Part shown: one piece after another, positions 10,064 to 20,925 of the stretch
Position numbering within the stretch: position 1 is the stretch's first letter
Layout of the letters: every line of letters starts with the position of its first letter
Assembly (NCBI GenBank): GCA_030998015.1
Contig: JARWMV010000029.1
Coordinates: forward strand, 116,408 to 180,407
Length of the DNA stretch: 64,000 nt
Source: Ceratorhiza oryzae-sativae
Lineage: Eukaryota > Basidiomycota > Agaricomycetes > Cantharellales > Ceratobasidiaceae
Direction of reading: 5' to 3'
Notes under the pieces: model-generated
What the model saw: the letters and a program-made list of their open reading frames with translations, nothing else
What the model was told of the DNA's origin: nothing
Databases searched by the model: none
Position numbers and translations under genes: made by a program

Positions 10064-13055
10064 TTGCTAGTCCAATCGACTATGCATGCTTTAGCCAATG
10101 AAGAAAAGCCTTCCAAAGGTTTTAGGACAAGGTTTAAGGTAAGAAACAAAGTATATAAAGCTAATGTCTCTCTTGCTACATCAGGTTTGAATGAGCTACA
10201 CATCAGTATTAATGAATCTGAAGTTAATCGCTTTTATGAAGCATACACTAATGATCCCCATTTTGCTGATGTACTCAAGAAGCTGCAAGGTGAGTATGAT
10301 CATCTAAATCCACCCTACAAACAATACAGGATTGGAGAAAATGGTCTTATTTACTTTTGCAGAGATGACAATTACAAGCTGTGTGTCCCTAAAGACTTAC
10401 AGAAGGAAGTAGTAGCTGAAATACATGACTCTCTTCAAGAAGGAGCTCATGCTGGCTACCATAGGACCTACAACAAAGTAGCTTCTACCTACTACTGGCC
10501 TAAGATGGTACAAGTCATTAAGGAATATGTGCGCACTTGTGATATTTGTCAAAAGGCTAAGCCTAAAAGACATGGACAAAGAGGTTTTCTTCAATCTATT
10601 CCAATTCCTAGTCAGCCTTTTGAAGTAGTAACCATGGATTTTATAATGGATCTTCCTCCTAGCAATGGATTTAATGCCATACTAACTATAGTTGATAAAT
10701 TGACTAAGTATGCACACTTTATCCCTTGCAATACTTCTATCAATGAGGAAGAGACTGCCAAACTATTCCATGCGCATATATGGACCAAGTATGGTCTTCC
10801 AAGACAGGTTATTACTGACAGAGACTCTAGATGGACAGGAGCCTTTTGGGAACACTTAACCTCTTTGGTTGGCATTCAGAGATCGCTTACTACAGCTTAT
10901 CACCCACAAGCTGATGGACAGAGTGAGATTATGAACCAAACCTTAGAGATTGCCTTAAGAGCTTTTGTCTTTCCTTCAATGGACAATTGGAGTGACCTCC
11001 TAAATGATTTTAGCTTCGCTTACAACACCATGGAGCATACATCTACAGGATTTACACCTTCTTATCTTCTTTTAGGATTTGAACCACTTTGACCCTCAGA
11101 TTTACTCTCTTCTACTGGTAAAGCTTTAGCCAGACCCTCTGTAGAAGATCCTAAAGCTGTGAACTTTGATGAGATGATGAAAGCAATTCGTTCTCAAGCT
11201 CAGGATGCCTTGAAATTGGCTCAGGTTCACATGGAGGATCAATACAACAAGAACCATAGTTATCTTGATCTACAGGAAGGAGATTTGGTCATGCTGAATC
11301 CACATTCCCTGAACCTGCTGAGAAATCAGAAAGGAAAAGGAAGGAAACTCCAGATGAAGTATGATGGTCCCTTTGATGTTTTAGAGAAGCTTTCAGATGT
11401 AACTTATCGCATCTGTTACAGGTCAGGGTATACTTGAATATCTAGAGCTTAAGCAAATGTAGATATGTTAGTATACACTAATCGTACTCAATACTTCTTA
11501 GACTAGAGTAAGAAGGCTCAAAGTAGTTGCAATGCAATCAAGTAACACTCAAGGTAGTCTTAATCTTTCACAGTGTAAACTGACTAATTTATAGGTATAA
11601 AGAGCAAAACTACTATGGTCAGGTTCCCTTAGATATCCTAAATGTAGTTCAGCCCTAGTCACTTGGACTAACTGATACTAATCTTAATACTAGACTTAAG
11701 CGATAGCTTACAGGATAGATGGTGGGCTGCCTAATGTGTGTACTTCCTCAGCTACAGGTACTTACATTTCCTCTAATAGCTGGTACTTAATGTCACGCTC
11801 AATCAGGCAATATTGTATCCTTATATATCTCTGTATATAAGATACAATGACTCAGACAGTATATAACTAATATGGTACTATATTCCTCAGTACTAGTTAT
11901 ATAAGAAATCACACACAGACAAGAGAAAATAGAAAGAGAAAAAGGAAACCAATAACTGGTCTGGGTTGAGTAGGAAGGGAAGGTGGTCTGGAAGGGCCTC
12001 AGAGGAGGTCCTTTTATACCCTGAGGAGGGCATTCCAGAGCCAAATAGATACATGCATGCCAGTGCAATCATCAAAAGAGGGTACTGCTATACTTGGGGT
12101 ACACCCTAGCCCAGTATAGGATAAAAGAGTAAAGACAGGGTGTGGATCAAAGGCATTGATGCATCTGAGACCTGCTATTGGCTTGTAGATCATATTATCA
12201 TAGTATATACATGTAATGAACGGAGGCTACATCTCAGTGAGTCATAAAGTGAGTCAGAGAAGCTTCTGGATCAATTTGGGAAGCTCTCCTGACTCACTGG
12301 AGTCATTAGATCTTGATTGATGGTCCAGTAAGATTCTAATGATCTTCGGGCCATTCCGGTGTGAGGATCCGGTGGATCGCGAGGATCTTCGGGCAGCAGA
12401 TACCGCCGAAGATTGGCTATCGATAGAGCACAAGATCGCTTTGATAGCGTAAGCGGTTGCCGAGATATGAGCGGTGCGATGTCGTAATCAATATCTCCTG
12501 ATAAGAGGAAATATTGCAACCTCTGTATCTCTCTGAGATCTTATTGTGAAAACTTAATAAAATATGCGTTGGAGAGCGGGAAATTTGTACTATTTAATGG
12601 AATGGAAAATAGTACAATTTGGAGCACATACAAATCCAAGTATTTCACAATTTAATTACAGAGGCATTGCTTGAGGTTGGCAGAGCAGACTAAAATAATA
12701 GAAAATGTTAGTGATCCATAACAGCATCAAGATTCCAGCCAGCTACAAGATTCACCCTGTAATTAATATAGCTCATCTGGAACCTTATCATAGAGATAAA
12801 GATGGTACAGACCGTCCCAAGAAACATCTGAATAGATCTGACTTTGACAAGGAACCTGAATGGGAAGTGGAAGAGATTCTGGATGAAAAGATGATCAAGA
12901 AAGGACAGAGAAAACAGTGTCGATATCTTACAAGATTTGTGGGTTATCCACCTGAATGGGATGAATGGTTATCCAGGCAGCAGTTGACAAACGCTCCCAG
13001 GATACTCAAGGAATGGGAACTTAAGCAATGCCTCAAGACATCTAAGAAGTCCTAA
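10064..13055 (+). pseudogene. Integrase with C-terminal chromodomain, split by a solo LTR
   Basis: The zinc-binding HHCC region (H...H...CDIC), then the DDE core. All three catalytic residues are visible (TMDFIMDLP, ITDRDSRW, and the E of DGQSE) in 10064-11092. The GPY-type C-terminal region is at 11159-11413. The coding sequence is interrupted by the inverted solo LTR 11414-12723 and resumes at 12724. It ends with a chromodomain (EWEVEEILDEK ... GYPPEWDEWL), which marks the element as a chromovirus targeted to modified chromatin. The stop is at 13053-13055. Confidence 0.85.
11414..12723 (-). mobile_element. Nested solo LTR (copy C, inverted)
   Basis: 1310 bp, same LTR family, inverted relative to its host element. 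Perfect target duplication GCATC at 11409-11413 and 12724-12728. It splits the integrase just before the chromodomain. Confidence 0.95.
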
Positions 13056-13174
13056 CCCTTTCCTGAAAATCATTCCAAGAACAACATGTGATTTCTCTGT
13101 TGTTTGTTTACTGACAAAATCATTTTGTAGATATAAATCAGCTAGCATTTACCACTGGAAACACCACATCAACC

Positions 13175-13657
13175 ATGGCTAACCTCATTCTCATCATTGC
13201 TGTTTCTCTCCCAATCATCCTCTTGGTGCTCTCCACCCTCTACTACCTATACAGTCTAGACGAAGATTTCCTATGGGTCGCACCTGGACAAAAGATAGTG
13301 TTGGAGTATTCCAACCTAGAGCACACCATTACTGTCACTGGCAGGGTGGTCATTTCCCTGCCACACAGATTGGTATACCTTAGCAGGCAGAGGACCCTCT
13401 GGACAGTAAAGCCTGCCAACATCCTCTCCATTGCCTTGGTAAGGAATCGCAGGCAGTATAGTCCTTACAGGGGCCCAGGAAACAGAGGCATGCCCTCTGA
13501 GCTTTTCATCCTGCCAGATCATCCATACTGTAAGTCCAAAATCTATTTACTGGGTTTAATGCTTATGGTACTGGACAGATCAAATGCAAGGAACAGAGCA
13601 ACAGCAATACTTAGGATCTTTTCTACAGCTGTAGATAAGATTAACCAAGCTTGGTAA
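13175..13657 (+). CDS. Accessory ORF1: membrane-anchored protein of giant element
   Basis: 160 codons from ATG 13175, 120 bp after the end of pol. The first ~28 residues form one strong hydrophobic segment (LILIIAVSLPIILLVLS), which predicts a signal anchor. The rest is basic and beta-rich, with no recognised family. Position between pol and the 3' LTR is where retroviruses keep env, but there is no second membrane segment or cleavage motif, so calling it envelope-like would be speculation. A GTAAGT...ACAG pair inside the 3' third could be an optional 50-nt intron; unspliced, the frame is also open. Confidence 0.6.
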   Translation: MANLILIIAVSLPIILLVLSTLYYLYSLDEDFLWVAPGQKIVLEYSNLEHTITVTGRVVISLPHRLVYLSRQRTLWTVKPANILSIALVRNRRQYSPYRGPGNRGMPSELFILPDHPYCKSKIYLLGLMLMVLDRSNARNRATAILRIFSTAVDKINQAW

Positions 13658-14094
13658 GTCAGATCTTTCCTGATCATCTTATCAAGTCCACTGATCAATT
13701 TGGATTGATCACATCTAGTCCCCATCCAGAAACCTTTTTCCCTATCTACCCTTTAAGTCTTGTACAAGAACTTTCTGTATATAGATTTAAAGTATAAAGT
13801 TGTCTGATCCCTTAAGCGATTGTCAGATTGAGTCACTGCAAAGTAATCTCAGTTGACTGCTTGGACCGATCACCAACTGTGAGGTTTAAGGACTAGATAA
13901 GAAAGGTCTGGAAGGATCAGCATGTGATAACTGTACAGATAACAGCAGAGCGCACTCTATTTGACCAGTTACAAGCTTCTTTTACTGGGAGAAAGCTTCC
14001 TATTGGCAACTGGATGTGAAATACATGCAGTATAAGATTTTTGTGTCGTCTCTAAGGTACTACAGCTGTATACTGCACAGTTTACCCTCTCAAC

Positions 14095-15086
14095 ATGTCT
14101 GACTACTCAATCAAACGTCCCCAGACTCCCAGCACTCATCTGGACTTTCTGGAGCGTCGCTTTATGGGCCTCAGATGGGAAAGCACTAGGGTGCGATCTC
14201 AAAACAGGCAGAATAGGTGACAATCTAGAAGGGAGGGCATTGAGCCTGCCCCAGATGTGCCACTTCCAGTATACCCCAATCCAGCTCCCTCTGCCCTTTA
14301 TCCTCCACTTCCAACCTATCCATTGGAAGCTCCCAGTCAAGGCCCTCATTTCAAGATTGGATGGCTGACTCCTCCCTCTCCAGGGTTGGAGCTAACCCCA
14401 TTTGATCTGGTTTTGATGCATGGATGGGGCAGGAGGGATGAAAGGCCTGTGCCTCCCCCAAGGAGCGCAAGCCCTGTAGACTATGAAGAGTTCCTGGAGA
14501 GGATGGACTGGTAAGTTCTTGACTTCGATTGAGTCAAGATCTAAAGCTGATCTGTTTAGGGACTATGCACATTGGCCCCATGAGGCTTCCAGAGAGCCTT
14601 CCATTCTCTCTGAAGCACCTACTGATGGGGAATATGAGTCAGGAGGAGAGCTTCCTGAATATCAGTGAGTTTGCTTCTTTTGAGTCAAGATCTAAAGTTG
14701 ACTTGTTTAGACTTGCTTACCCTCCTTCCCCTTCTCCTGAATACCAGCCAGAATCACCATCTGACTCACTTTCTGATGGAACTGAGTCATCTGGTGACCT
14801 TCTGGTGATGGAGTTGGCCTTGGAAAGTAGGGTACAGGAGTTAAATAGGGAACTAGTGGAAGAAGTAGGGAACCTCAGAGCTGCGCAAAGACGTCTGAGG
14901 GATATCATGGAGACTCATGACTTGTATTCATTTAGTCTGCTTGGAATTTATGCTATTGTCCCCCAATTCCACTTGTGTGAACTTAAGGGGCAATCCTATA
15001 ACTCCAAAGAGCAAAGCAGGATGTCTCTGGGCTATAAAAACAGCCTTGGAGAGCCCTCTCTCCTCAGTGGTTCAACACCCTCCTAG
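14095..15086 (+). pseudogene. Accessory ORF2: spliced proline-rich/coiled-coil protein
   Basis: Three exons (14095-14510, 14560-14664, 14711-15086) sum to 897 nt and keep one frame, giving 298 codons. Introns are 49 and 46 nt with GTAAGT/GTGAGT donors and TTTAG acceptors. The introns share a related tract ending ...TTTAG, so they look like duplicates. The protein has a proline-rich N-terminal half, a Ser/Glu/Pro middle, and a C-terminal leucine-rich coiled coil (ELALESRVQELNREL). One TGA interrupts it at 14218-14220. No family recognised. Introns inside an RNA-copied element imply a spliced subgenomic message or late capture of a host gene. Confidence 0.55.
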
Positions 15087-15127
15087 CTCTTAAGCACTTC
15101 CACCTACTATTCTCCTATTCTTACACA

Positions 15128-15973
15128 ATGCAGTCCCCTCCTATGATGCTAAATGAGGAGCAAGCCAAGGCAGTAGCAGATTCAATTCTGCTGTCCAAAT
15201 ACTTTGCCTGCCTGGCAGCCTCTATGCACATGGGGGAAGGGCTGTATGCCTCCAGTACTTCCATCCTGGAATGAAAGTTCAGGGATGGCATTGAAATTTA
15301 CTATAGTTTCAATGAGGACTGGGGCACTGATGGATGGTATGTGCATGATCAAGTAGCCCATGCCTTGGTAGATGCACTTCTCCAAGTGCAAGATGCTGTG
15401 GGAACTTACTTGCAGAATGGGACTTTGGAAGAGGCCTACAGGTCTCATAACTTTTCAGTGGATTCACCTCTATATGCATGCTTCAGGGAAGCAGGAATTG
15501 CTTTCCCTATAGAGCCAATAACAGGCTTCACTGCTTGGGACTGGCAGAATCCTTTTGAATCTCTTCCTGCCCTTATTTCTGAAGTAGTTTGATTGCAGAT
15601 TTGGGCCTTACAGATGGTTTGCAGCCTGTGCTGTCTGGCTATGTATGATGGCAGGGACAAGACAGCTGTCCTCCCTCCTTTCCCTTGTGCCATGATAGCT
15701 GCAGGAAAAGATTGTTTCCATCTATATCGCTCTATATTCTGCAAGAAGGGATGGCTGGAGCCCAATAAGTCTGGAGTTCCTAAGACTTGGGGAGATGATA
15801 TGGTAAGCCCAATCCCACTACCCTTGGGTTAGAAGTTGACAATCAAGGAGCAGCATGTCTACTTCACTCTGAGGCAGCAATTGTCTGCCAAAAAGTTCTA
15901 CCAGTTCCTGAGGAGCAAGATGGAACAATTGGCTGCTGCTACAGGGCCCAAAACTGTCCCCTGGTATGCTTAA
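15128..15973 (+). pseudogene. Accessory ORF3, 281 codons with in-frame stops
   Basis: One frame from ATG 15128 to TAA 15971-15973, with three internal stops (15272, 15590, 15830). Two of these may lie in small introns of length divisible by three (about 15,246-15,284; 15,792-15,836). The TGA at 15590 would be a true nonsense codon. Trp/Tyr/Phe-rich protein (for example ITGFTAWDWQNP, FHLYRSIFCKKGW), with no recognised family. Lies 41 bp after ORF2 and before ORF4. Confidence 0.45.
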
Positions 15974-16011
15974 AATCATAGCAAAGGGAAGTGGCATACC
16001 CAGCTAACCAC

Positions 16012-16266
16012 ATGAATTACAGGTCTTCCGACCCCAAGGATACAGGGGTGGCAGATGGTCGCCCTAAGGTCCATTTTGAAAATGAAGCTGGACCATCTCA
16101 ATCTGTCTCTCTCTCTGAAGCTGATCCTGAGGCTAAGGAGTCAGATGATGAGTCCCTTACTGTGTCTGGTGCCTCCACTCCTTCTGAACTAGCTGAGCCA
16201 AGCCAGTTGGAGGAAAGGGAGTACATTTACATCAGCTCTGATGATGAGGGATATAATCCTCTCTAA
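16012..16266 (+). CDS. Accessory ORF4: short acidic protein
   Basis: 84 codons from ATG 16012 to the stop at 16264-16266, 31 bp before the 3' LTR. Rich in Ser, Glu and Asp, ending YIYISSDDEGYNPL. The run of hydrophobics followed by acidic residues looks like a SUMO-interaction-type motif, but that is only a resemblance. Function unknown. It may be a continuation exon of ORF3. Confidence 0.4.
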   Translation: MNYRSSDPKDTGVADGRPKVHFENEAGPSQSVSLSEADPEAKESDDESLTVSGASTPSELAEPSQLEEREYIYISSDDEGYNPL

Positions 16267-16287
16267 TGTGAGTTGACATACCAGACT

Positions 16288-16294
16288 GGGGGGG
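16288..16294 (+). promoter_or_regulatory. Polypurine tract of giant element
   Basis: Seven guanines just upstream of the 3' LTR start at 16298, the position expected for plus-strand primer selection. Confidence 0.65.
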
Positions 16295-16297
16295 CTA

Positions 16298-18919
16298 TGT
16301 TATGGATCACTAACATTTTCTATTATTTTAGTCTGCTCTGCCAACCTCAAGCAATGCCTCTGTAATTAAATTGTGAAATACTTGAATTTGTATGCACTCT
16401 GAATTGTACTATTTTCCATTCCATTAAATAGTACAAATTTCCCGCTCTCCAACGCATATTTTATTAAGTTTTTACGATAAGATCTCAGAGAGATACAGAG
16501 GTTGCAATATTTCCTCTTATCAGGAGATATTGATTACAACATTGCACCGCTCATATCTCGGCAACCGCTTACGCTATCAAAGCGATCTTGTGCTCTATCG
16601 ATAGCTAATCTTCGGCGGTATCTGCTGCCCGAAGATCCTCGCGATCCACCGGATCCTCGCGCCGGAATGGCCCGAAGATCATTAGAATCTTACTGGACCA
16701 TCAATCAAGATCTAATGACTCCAGTGAGTCAGGAGAGCTTCCCAAATTGATCCAGAAGCTTCTCTGACTCACTTTATGACTCACTGAGATGTAGCCTCTG
16801 TTCATTACATGTATATACTATGATAATATGATCTACAAGCCAATAGCAGGTCTCAGATGCATCAATGCCTTCAATCCACACCTGTTACGGGTCAGGGTAC
16901 ACTTGAATATCTAGAGCTTAAGCAAATGTAGATATGTTAGTATACACTAATCGTACTCAATACTTCTTAGACTAGAGTAAGAAGGCTCAAAATAGTTGCA
17001 ATGCGATCAAGTAACCCTCAAGGTAGTCTTAATCTTTCACAGTGTAAACTGACTAATTTATAGGTATAAAGAGCAAGACTACTATGGTCAGGTTCCCTTA
17101 GATATCTTAAATGTAGTTCAGCCCTAGTCGCTTGGACTAACTGATACTAATCTTAATACTAGGCTTAAGCGATAGCTTATAGGATAAATGGGGGGCTGCC
17201 TAATGCGTGTACTTCCTCAGCTACAGGTACTTAGATTTCCTCTAATAGCTGGTACTTAATGTCACGCTCAATCAGGCAATATTGTATCCTTATATATCTC
17301 TGTATATAAGATACAACGACTCAGACAGTATATAACTAATATGGTACTTTATTCCTCAGTACTAGTTATATAAGAAATCACACACAGACAAGAGAAATAG
17401 AAAGAGAAAAGAAACCAATAACCGGTCTGGGTTGAGTAGTGAAGGGAGGTGGTCTGGAAGGGCCTCAGAGGAGGTCCTTTTATACCCTGAGGAGGGCATT
17501 CCAGAGCCAAATAGATACATGCATGCCAGTGCAATCATCAAAAGAGGGTACTGCTATACTTGGGGTACACCCTAGCCCAGTATAGGATAAAAGAGTAAAG
17601 ACAGGGTGTGGATCAAAGGCATTGATGCATCTGAGACCTGCTATTGGCTTGTAGATCATATTATCATAGTATATACATGTAATGGATGGAGGCTACATCT
17701 CAGTGAGTCATAAAGTGAGTCAGAGAAGCTTCTGGATCAATTTGGGAAGCTCTCCTGACTCACTGGAGTCATTAGATCTTGATTGATGGTCCAGTAAGAT
17801 TCTAATGATCTTCGGGCCATTCCGGCGCGAGGATCCGGAGGATCGCGACGATCTTCGGGCAGCAGATACCGCCGAAGATTGGCTATCGATAGAGCACAAG
17901 ATCGCTTTGATAGCGTAAGCGGTTGCCGAGATATGAGCGGTGCGATGTCGTAATCAATATCTCCTGATAAGAGGAAATATCACAACCTCTGTATCTCTCT
18001 GAGATCTTATCGTAAAAACTTAATAAAATATGCGTTGGAGAGCGGGAAATTTGTACTATTTAATGGAATGGAAAATAGTACAATTCAGAGTGCATACAAA
18101 TTCAAGTATTTCACAATTTAATTACAGAGGCATTGCTTGAGGTTGGCAGAGCAGACTAAAATAATAGAAAATGTTAGTGATCCATAACAACACCCTGTCT
18201 TTACTCTTTTATCCTATACTGGGCTAGGGTGTACCCCAAGTATAGCAGTACCCTCTTTTGATGATTGCACTGGCATGCATGTATCTATTTGGCTCTGGAA
18301 TGCCCTCCTCAGGGTATAAAAGGACCTCCTCTGAGGCCCTTCCAGACCACCTTCCCTTCACTACTCAACCCAGACCAGTTATTGGTTTCCTTTTTCTCTT
18401 TCTATTTTCTCTTGTCTGTGTGTGATTTCTTATATAACTAGTACTGAGGAATAAAGTACCATATTAGTTATATACTGTCTGAGTCATTGTATCTTATATA
18501 CAGAGATATATAAGGATACAATATTGCCTGATTAAGCATGACATTACGTACCAGCTATTAGAGGAAATCTAAGTACCTGTAGCTGAGGAAGTACATGCAT
18601 TAGGCAGCCCACCATCTATCCTGTAAGCTATCGCTTAAGTCTAGTATTAAGATTAGTATCAGTTAGTCCAAGCAACTAGGGCTGAACTACATTTAGGATA
18701 TCTAAGGGAACCTGACCATAGTAGTCTTGCTCTTTATACCTATAAATTAGTCAGTTTACACTGTGAAAGATTAAGACTACCTTGAGTGTTACTTGATTGC
18801 ATTGCAACTACTTTGAGCCTTCTTACTCTAGTCTAAGAAGTATTGAGTATGATTAGAGTATACTAACATATCTACTTTGCTTAAGCTCTAGATATTCAAG
18901 TGTACCCTGACCTGTAACA
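16298..18919 (+). repeat. 3' LTR of giant element, split by nested solo LTR
   Basis: Left part 16298-16882 and right part 18195-18919 together make a complete LTR of about 1310 bp, same orientation as the 5' LTR. The interruption is the inverted solo LTR 16883-18189. Ends in TAACA at 18919. The base sequence beyond does not repeat the left flank of the 5' LTR. Confidence 0.9.
16883..18189 (-). mobile_element. Nested solo LTR (copy D, inverted)
   Basis: 1307 bp, inverted inside the 3' LTR. Perfect duplication ACACC at 16878-16882 and 18190-18194. An LTR inserted into an LTR of its own family. Confidence 0.95.
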
Positions 18920-18924
18920 GTGCT

Positions 18925-20100
18925 CCTATTCACTAACATGTGGAATGCCAGGTCTGTCATCACTCACACTGTTGCTCAAAGTGTGGTTTTAGCCTTTATC
19001 CAAACTGATGCACCTGAGATCCTTGAGGATTCCACATTCAAGTGCTCTTGATCTTATGTGGTTCAGCTCTTACATGACAAATTTGACTGGTCTTGGTGTG
19101 CAGTAACTCAAGCTGCTCAGAAGCTCCTGGACAACTGGCTTGAACAATGTCTTGACTTTGGCCATTAACTAACTTGGCATATTGCTATGAACAACATCCC
19201 ACCCAAGCTCATTATTAATGCTGATCAGACTGGAGTCTCATATCTTGGCACAGGATCTAGAACTTGAGAGTTGAAAGGGGTTTTGCATGTTTCTGCTGTT
19301 GGTCATGGCAAGAAATGTCAGTTTACCCTGATGGTGGCTGTGACTGTGGCTGGGAAACCTTTACTATTTCAAGCAATTTTTAAGGGCAAGACCAGCAATT
19401 CTCTACCATGTGCAAGCACACAGAAGCCTTGTGAACAAGCTGGCTTTTTATTCACACCAGGGGGGCCAAAACACTAGAGCACTATTGCCTCCATGAAGAC
19501 AGTAAGTTATCTAATCTTATCTTGTATCCCTGGTTATCTTAACCCTTTGATAGTGGGTCAATGATGTTCTCAATCCATATCTTCAGAGTGAACACCAACA
19601 CTTGGGTCTATGCTCAGATCAGAAGGCTATTTTGACCTTGGACTGTTGGGCAGTCCATTGGGAGGTGCCTTTCTGGGACTGGATGAAGCAAAAGCATCCC
19701 TCAATCATTGTGCTCTTTGTTCCTGGTGGCTGTGAGTATCAAAATCTTTGACATTGTAGACAAGTGATTATTAATTTGGACTCTGAATTCAGGTACCTTG
19801 GTTGCTCAACCATGCAACACTCACATCAATTGTGTGCTCAAGCACTTGGCCAAGTCTGCATTCATTGAGCATCTTTCACAAGAGGCTTAGCACCAGCTAC
19901 AGCAGGGCATCCCAGCCTCAAAAGTGGAGATCAACATGAAGCCCACTGTCCTTCAAGATGAAAGTACAAAGTGGCTACTTGATGCATGGACCTGGTTCCA
20001 GGAACATCCACAGGTAGTGCTTGACTCATGGTGTGACACTAAATTTGGTGATTGGGACTTGTTATATGAGACACTGACTAGCCCTTGGTGTTGATCAATT
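18925..20100 (+). pseudogene. DDE-superfamily transposase relic
   Basis: One frame with several stops reads INADQTGVSYLGTG followed by ELKGVLHVSAVGHG, then FTLMVAV and FQAIFKGKTSNSLP. This is the pattern of the DDE_1 (pogo/CENP-B-like) transposases common in Agaricomycetes, with the first catalytic Asp in ADQTG. A second block (LTLDCWAVH ... FVPGG) carries the second Asp. Two gaps with GT...AG borders (about 19,500-19,590 and 19,733-19,791) may be introns. The N-terminal DNA-binding part is missing. No terminal repeats were recognised. 20101-20425 may hold the decayed C-terminal tail. Confidence 0.65.
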
Positions 20101-20923
20101 GTCCATGAAATGTTTCAGGAGGACCAAACCTTCAGCCTTGCTATCTTGGCTCAAAATCCAATGATCTGGACTTTGTTGAGGATGACAGTGCCAACTACAA
20201 TGACAATTTTGCAATTGACCCCTCTGTCCTTTGTGATATTCATGGCCTGCTTCTGCCCAACATTGTTGAATGTGATGGACAATACAAATACATCAGCAAT
20301 GAGGACTCAGACTGAGACTTGGAGTAAGACATTCATTCAGCTACTGTACATACATCCTATAATGTAGTTGCTCTTTTTAATTTCAGTTTGGGTATGACAA
20401 AAAAGTTGAGTGTTACTTACAAGGGGGGTTTTATGATATGACAAACCCCAAATTTCACTTACACTTATGACCTTGCATGTCACTACATGTCAGTACAATT
20501 CTGACTACTACAGTACATATTCATAATCCTGAGAGCCTTTTGCATTTAATGAGCCATAGAACCTGCAGTTGTGGTGGGGTTTGTAGTTGCTCAATTTGAA
20601 GTGTTGGATCTTCAAACCACAAAGCCATTAGCAATTTTACCAATTTAATTTATTATAGTAAGTGTTGTATATGGTTTGAAAGCACTCAGCAATGTGCATC
20701 TAATGAGATAATAATTAACCTGATGCAGTGTGTTCTCATCATAGCAGGTTGCAGCAGTCCCAGAATTCTGGCAGGTTCCTGCACCTGCCAAAATTCTGTA
20801 CAGAGTCTAGCTACTGGCATGCAGGAGCTGGAGCTGGAGCAGGAATCACCAAAGTGCACAGAGCCTGCCTGCAGGAGGCAGACTCCTGATACAGGTACAT
20901 CTTCCTTATTATAGAATTCTATG
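20101..20923. other. Unassigned AT-rich repeat-like sequence
   Basis: No convincing gene seen. Probably decayed transposon tail, then the outer arm of the short inverted-repeat element that hosts the Tc1 insertion. ORF fragments here show no recognisable family. Confidence 0.3.
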
Positions 20924-20925
20924 TA

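Larger units (their letters stand above)
508..18919 (+). mobile_element. Giant Ty3-type chromovirus with accessory ORFs (decayed)
   Basis: Bounded by same-orientation LTRs (508-1810, and 16298-18919 interrupted) that begin TGTTATGG and end TAACA. A primer-binding site follows the 5' LTR and a guanine tract (16288-16294) precedes the 3' LTR, as expected for an LTR retrotransposon. Order inside: upstream ORF, Gag with collagen-like repeats and a zinc knuckle, aspartic protease, reverse transcriptase, RNase H, integrase and chromodomain (Ty3 order), then about 3.2 kb of accessory ORFs. Subtracting three nested solo LTRs and their duplications leaves about 14.5 kb, against 5-8 kb for ordinary Ty3-type elements. 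Frameshifts and stop codons show that it is inactive. The flanks (ATTGG left, GTGCT right) do not match, so one end may have been rearranged. Confidence 0.88.

Noticed and set aside
13175..13657. Calling accessory ORF1 an envelope glycoprotein
   Set aside because: Only one hydrophobic segment, no fusion peptide, no furin-type site, no cysteine pattern. Left as a membrane-anchored protein of unknown role.
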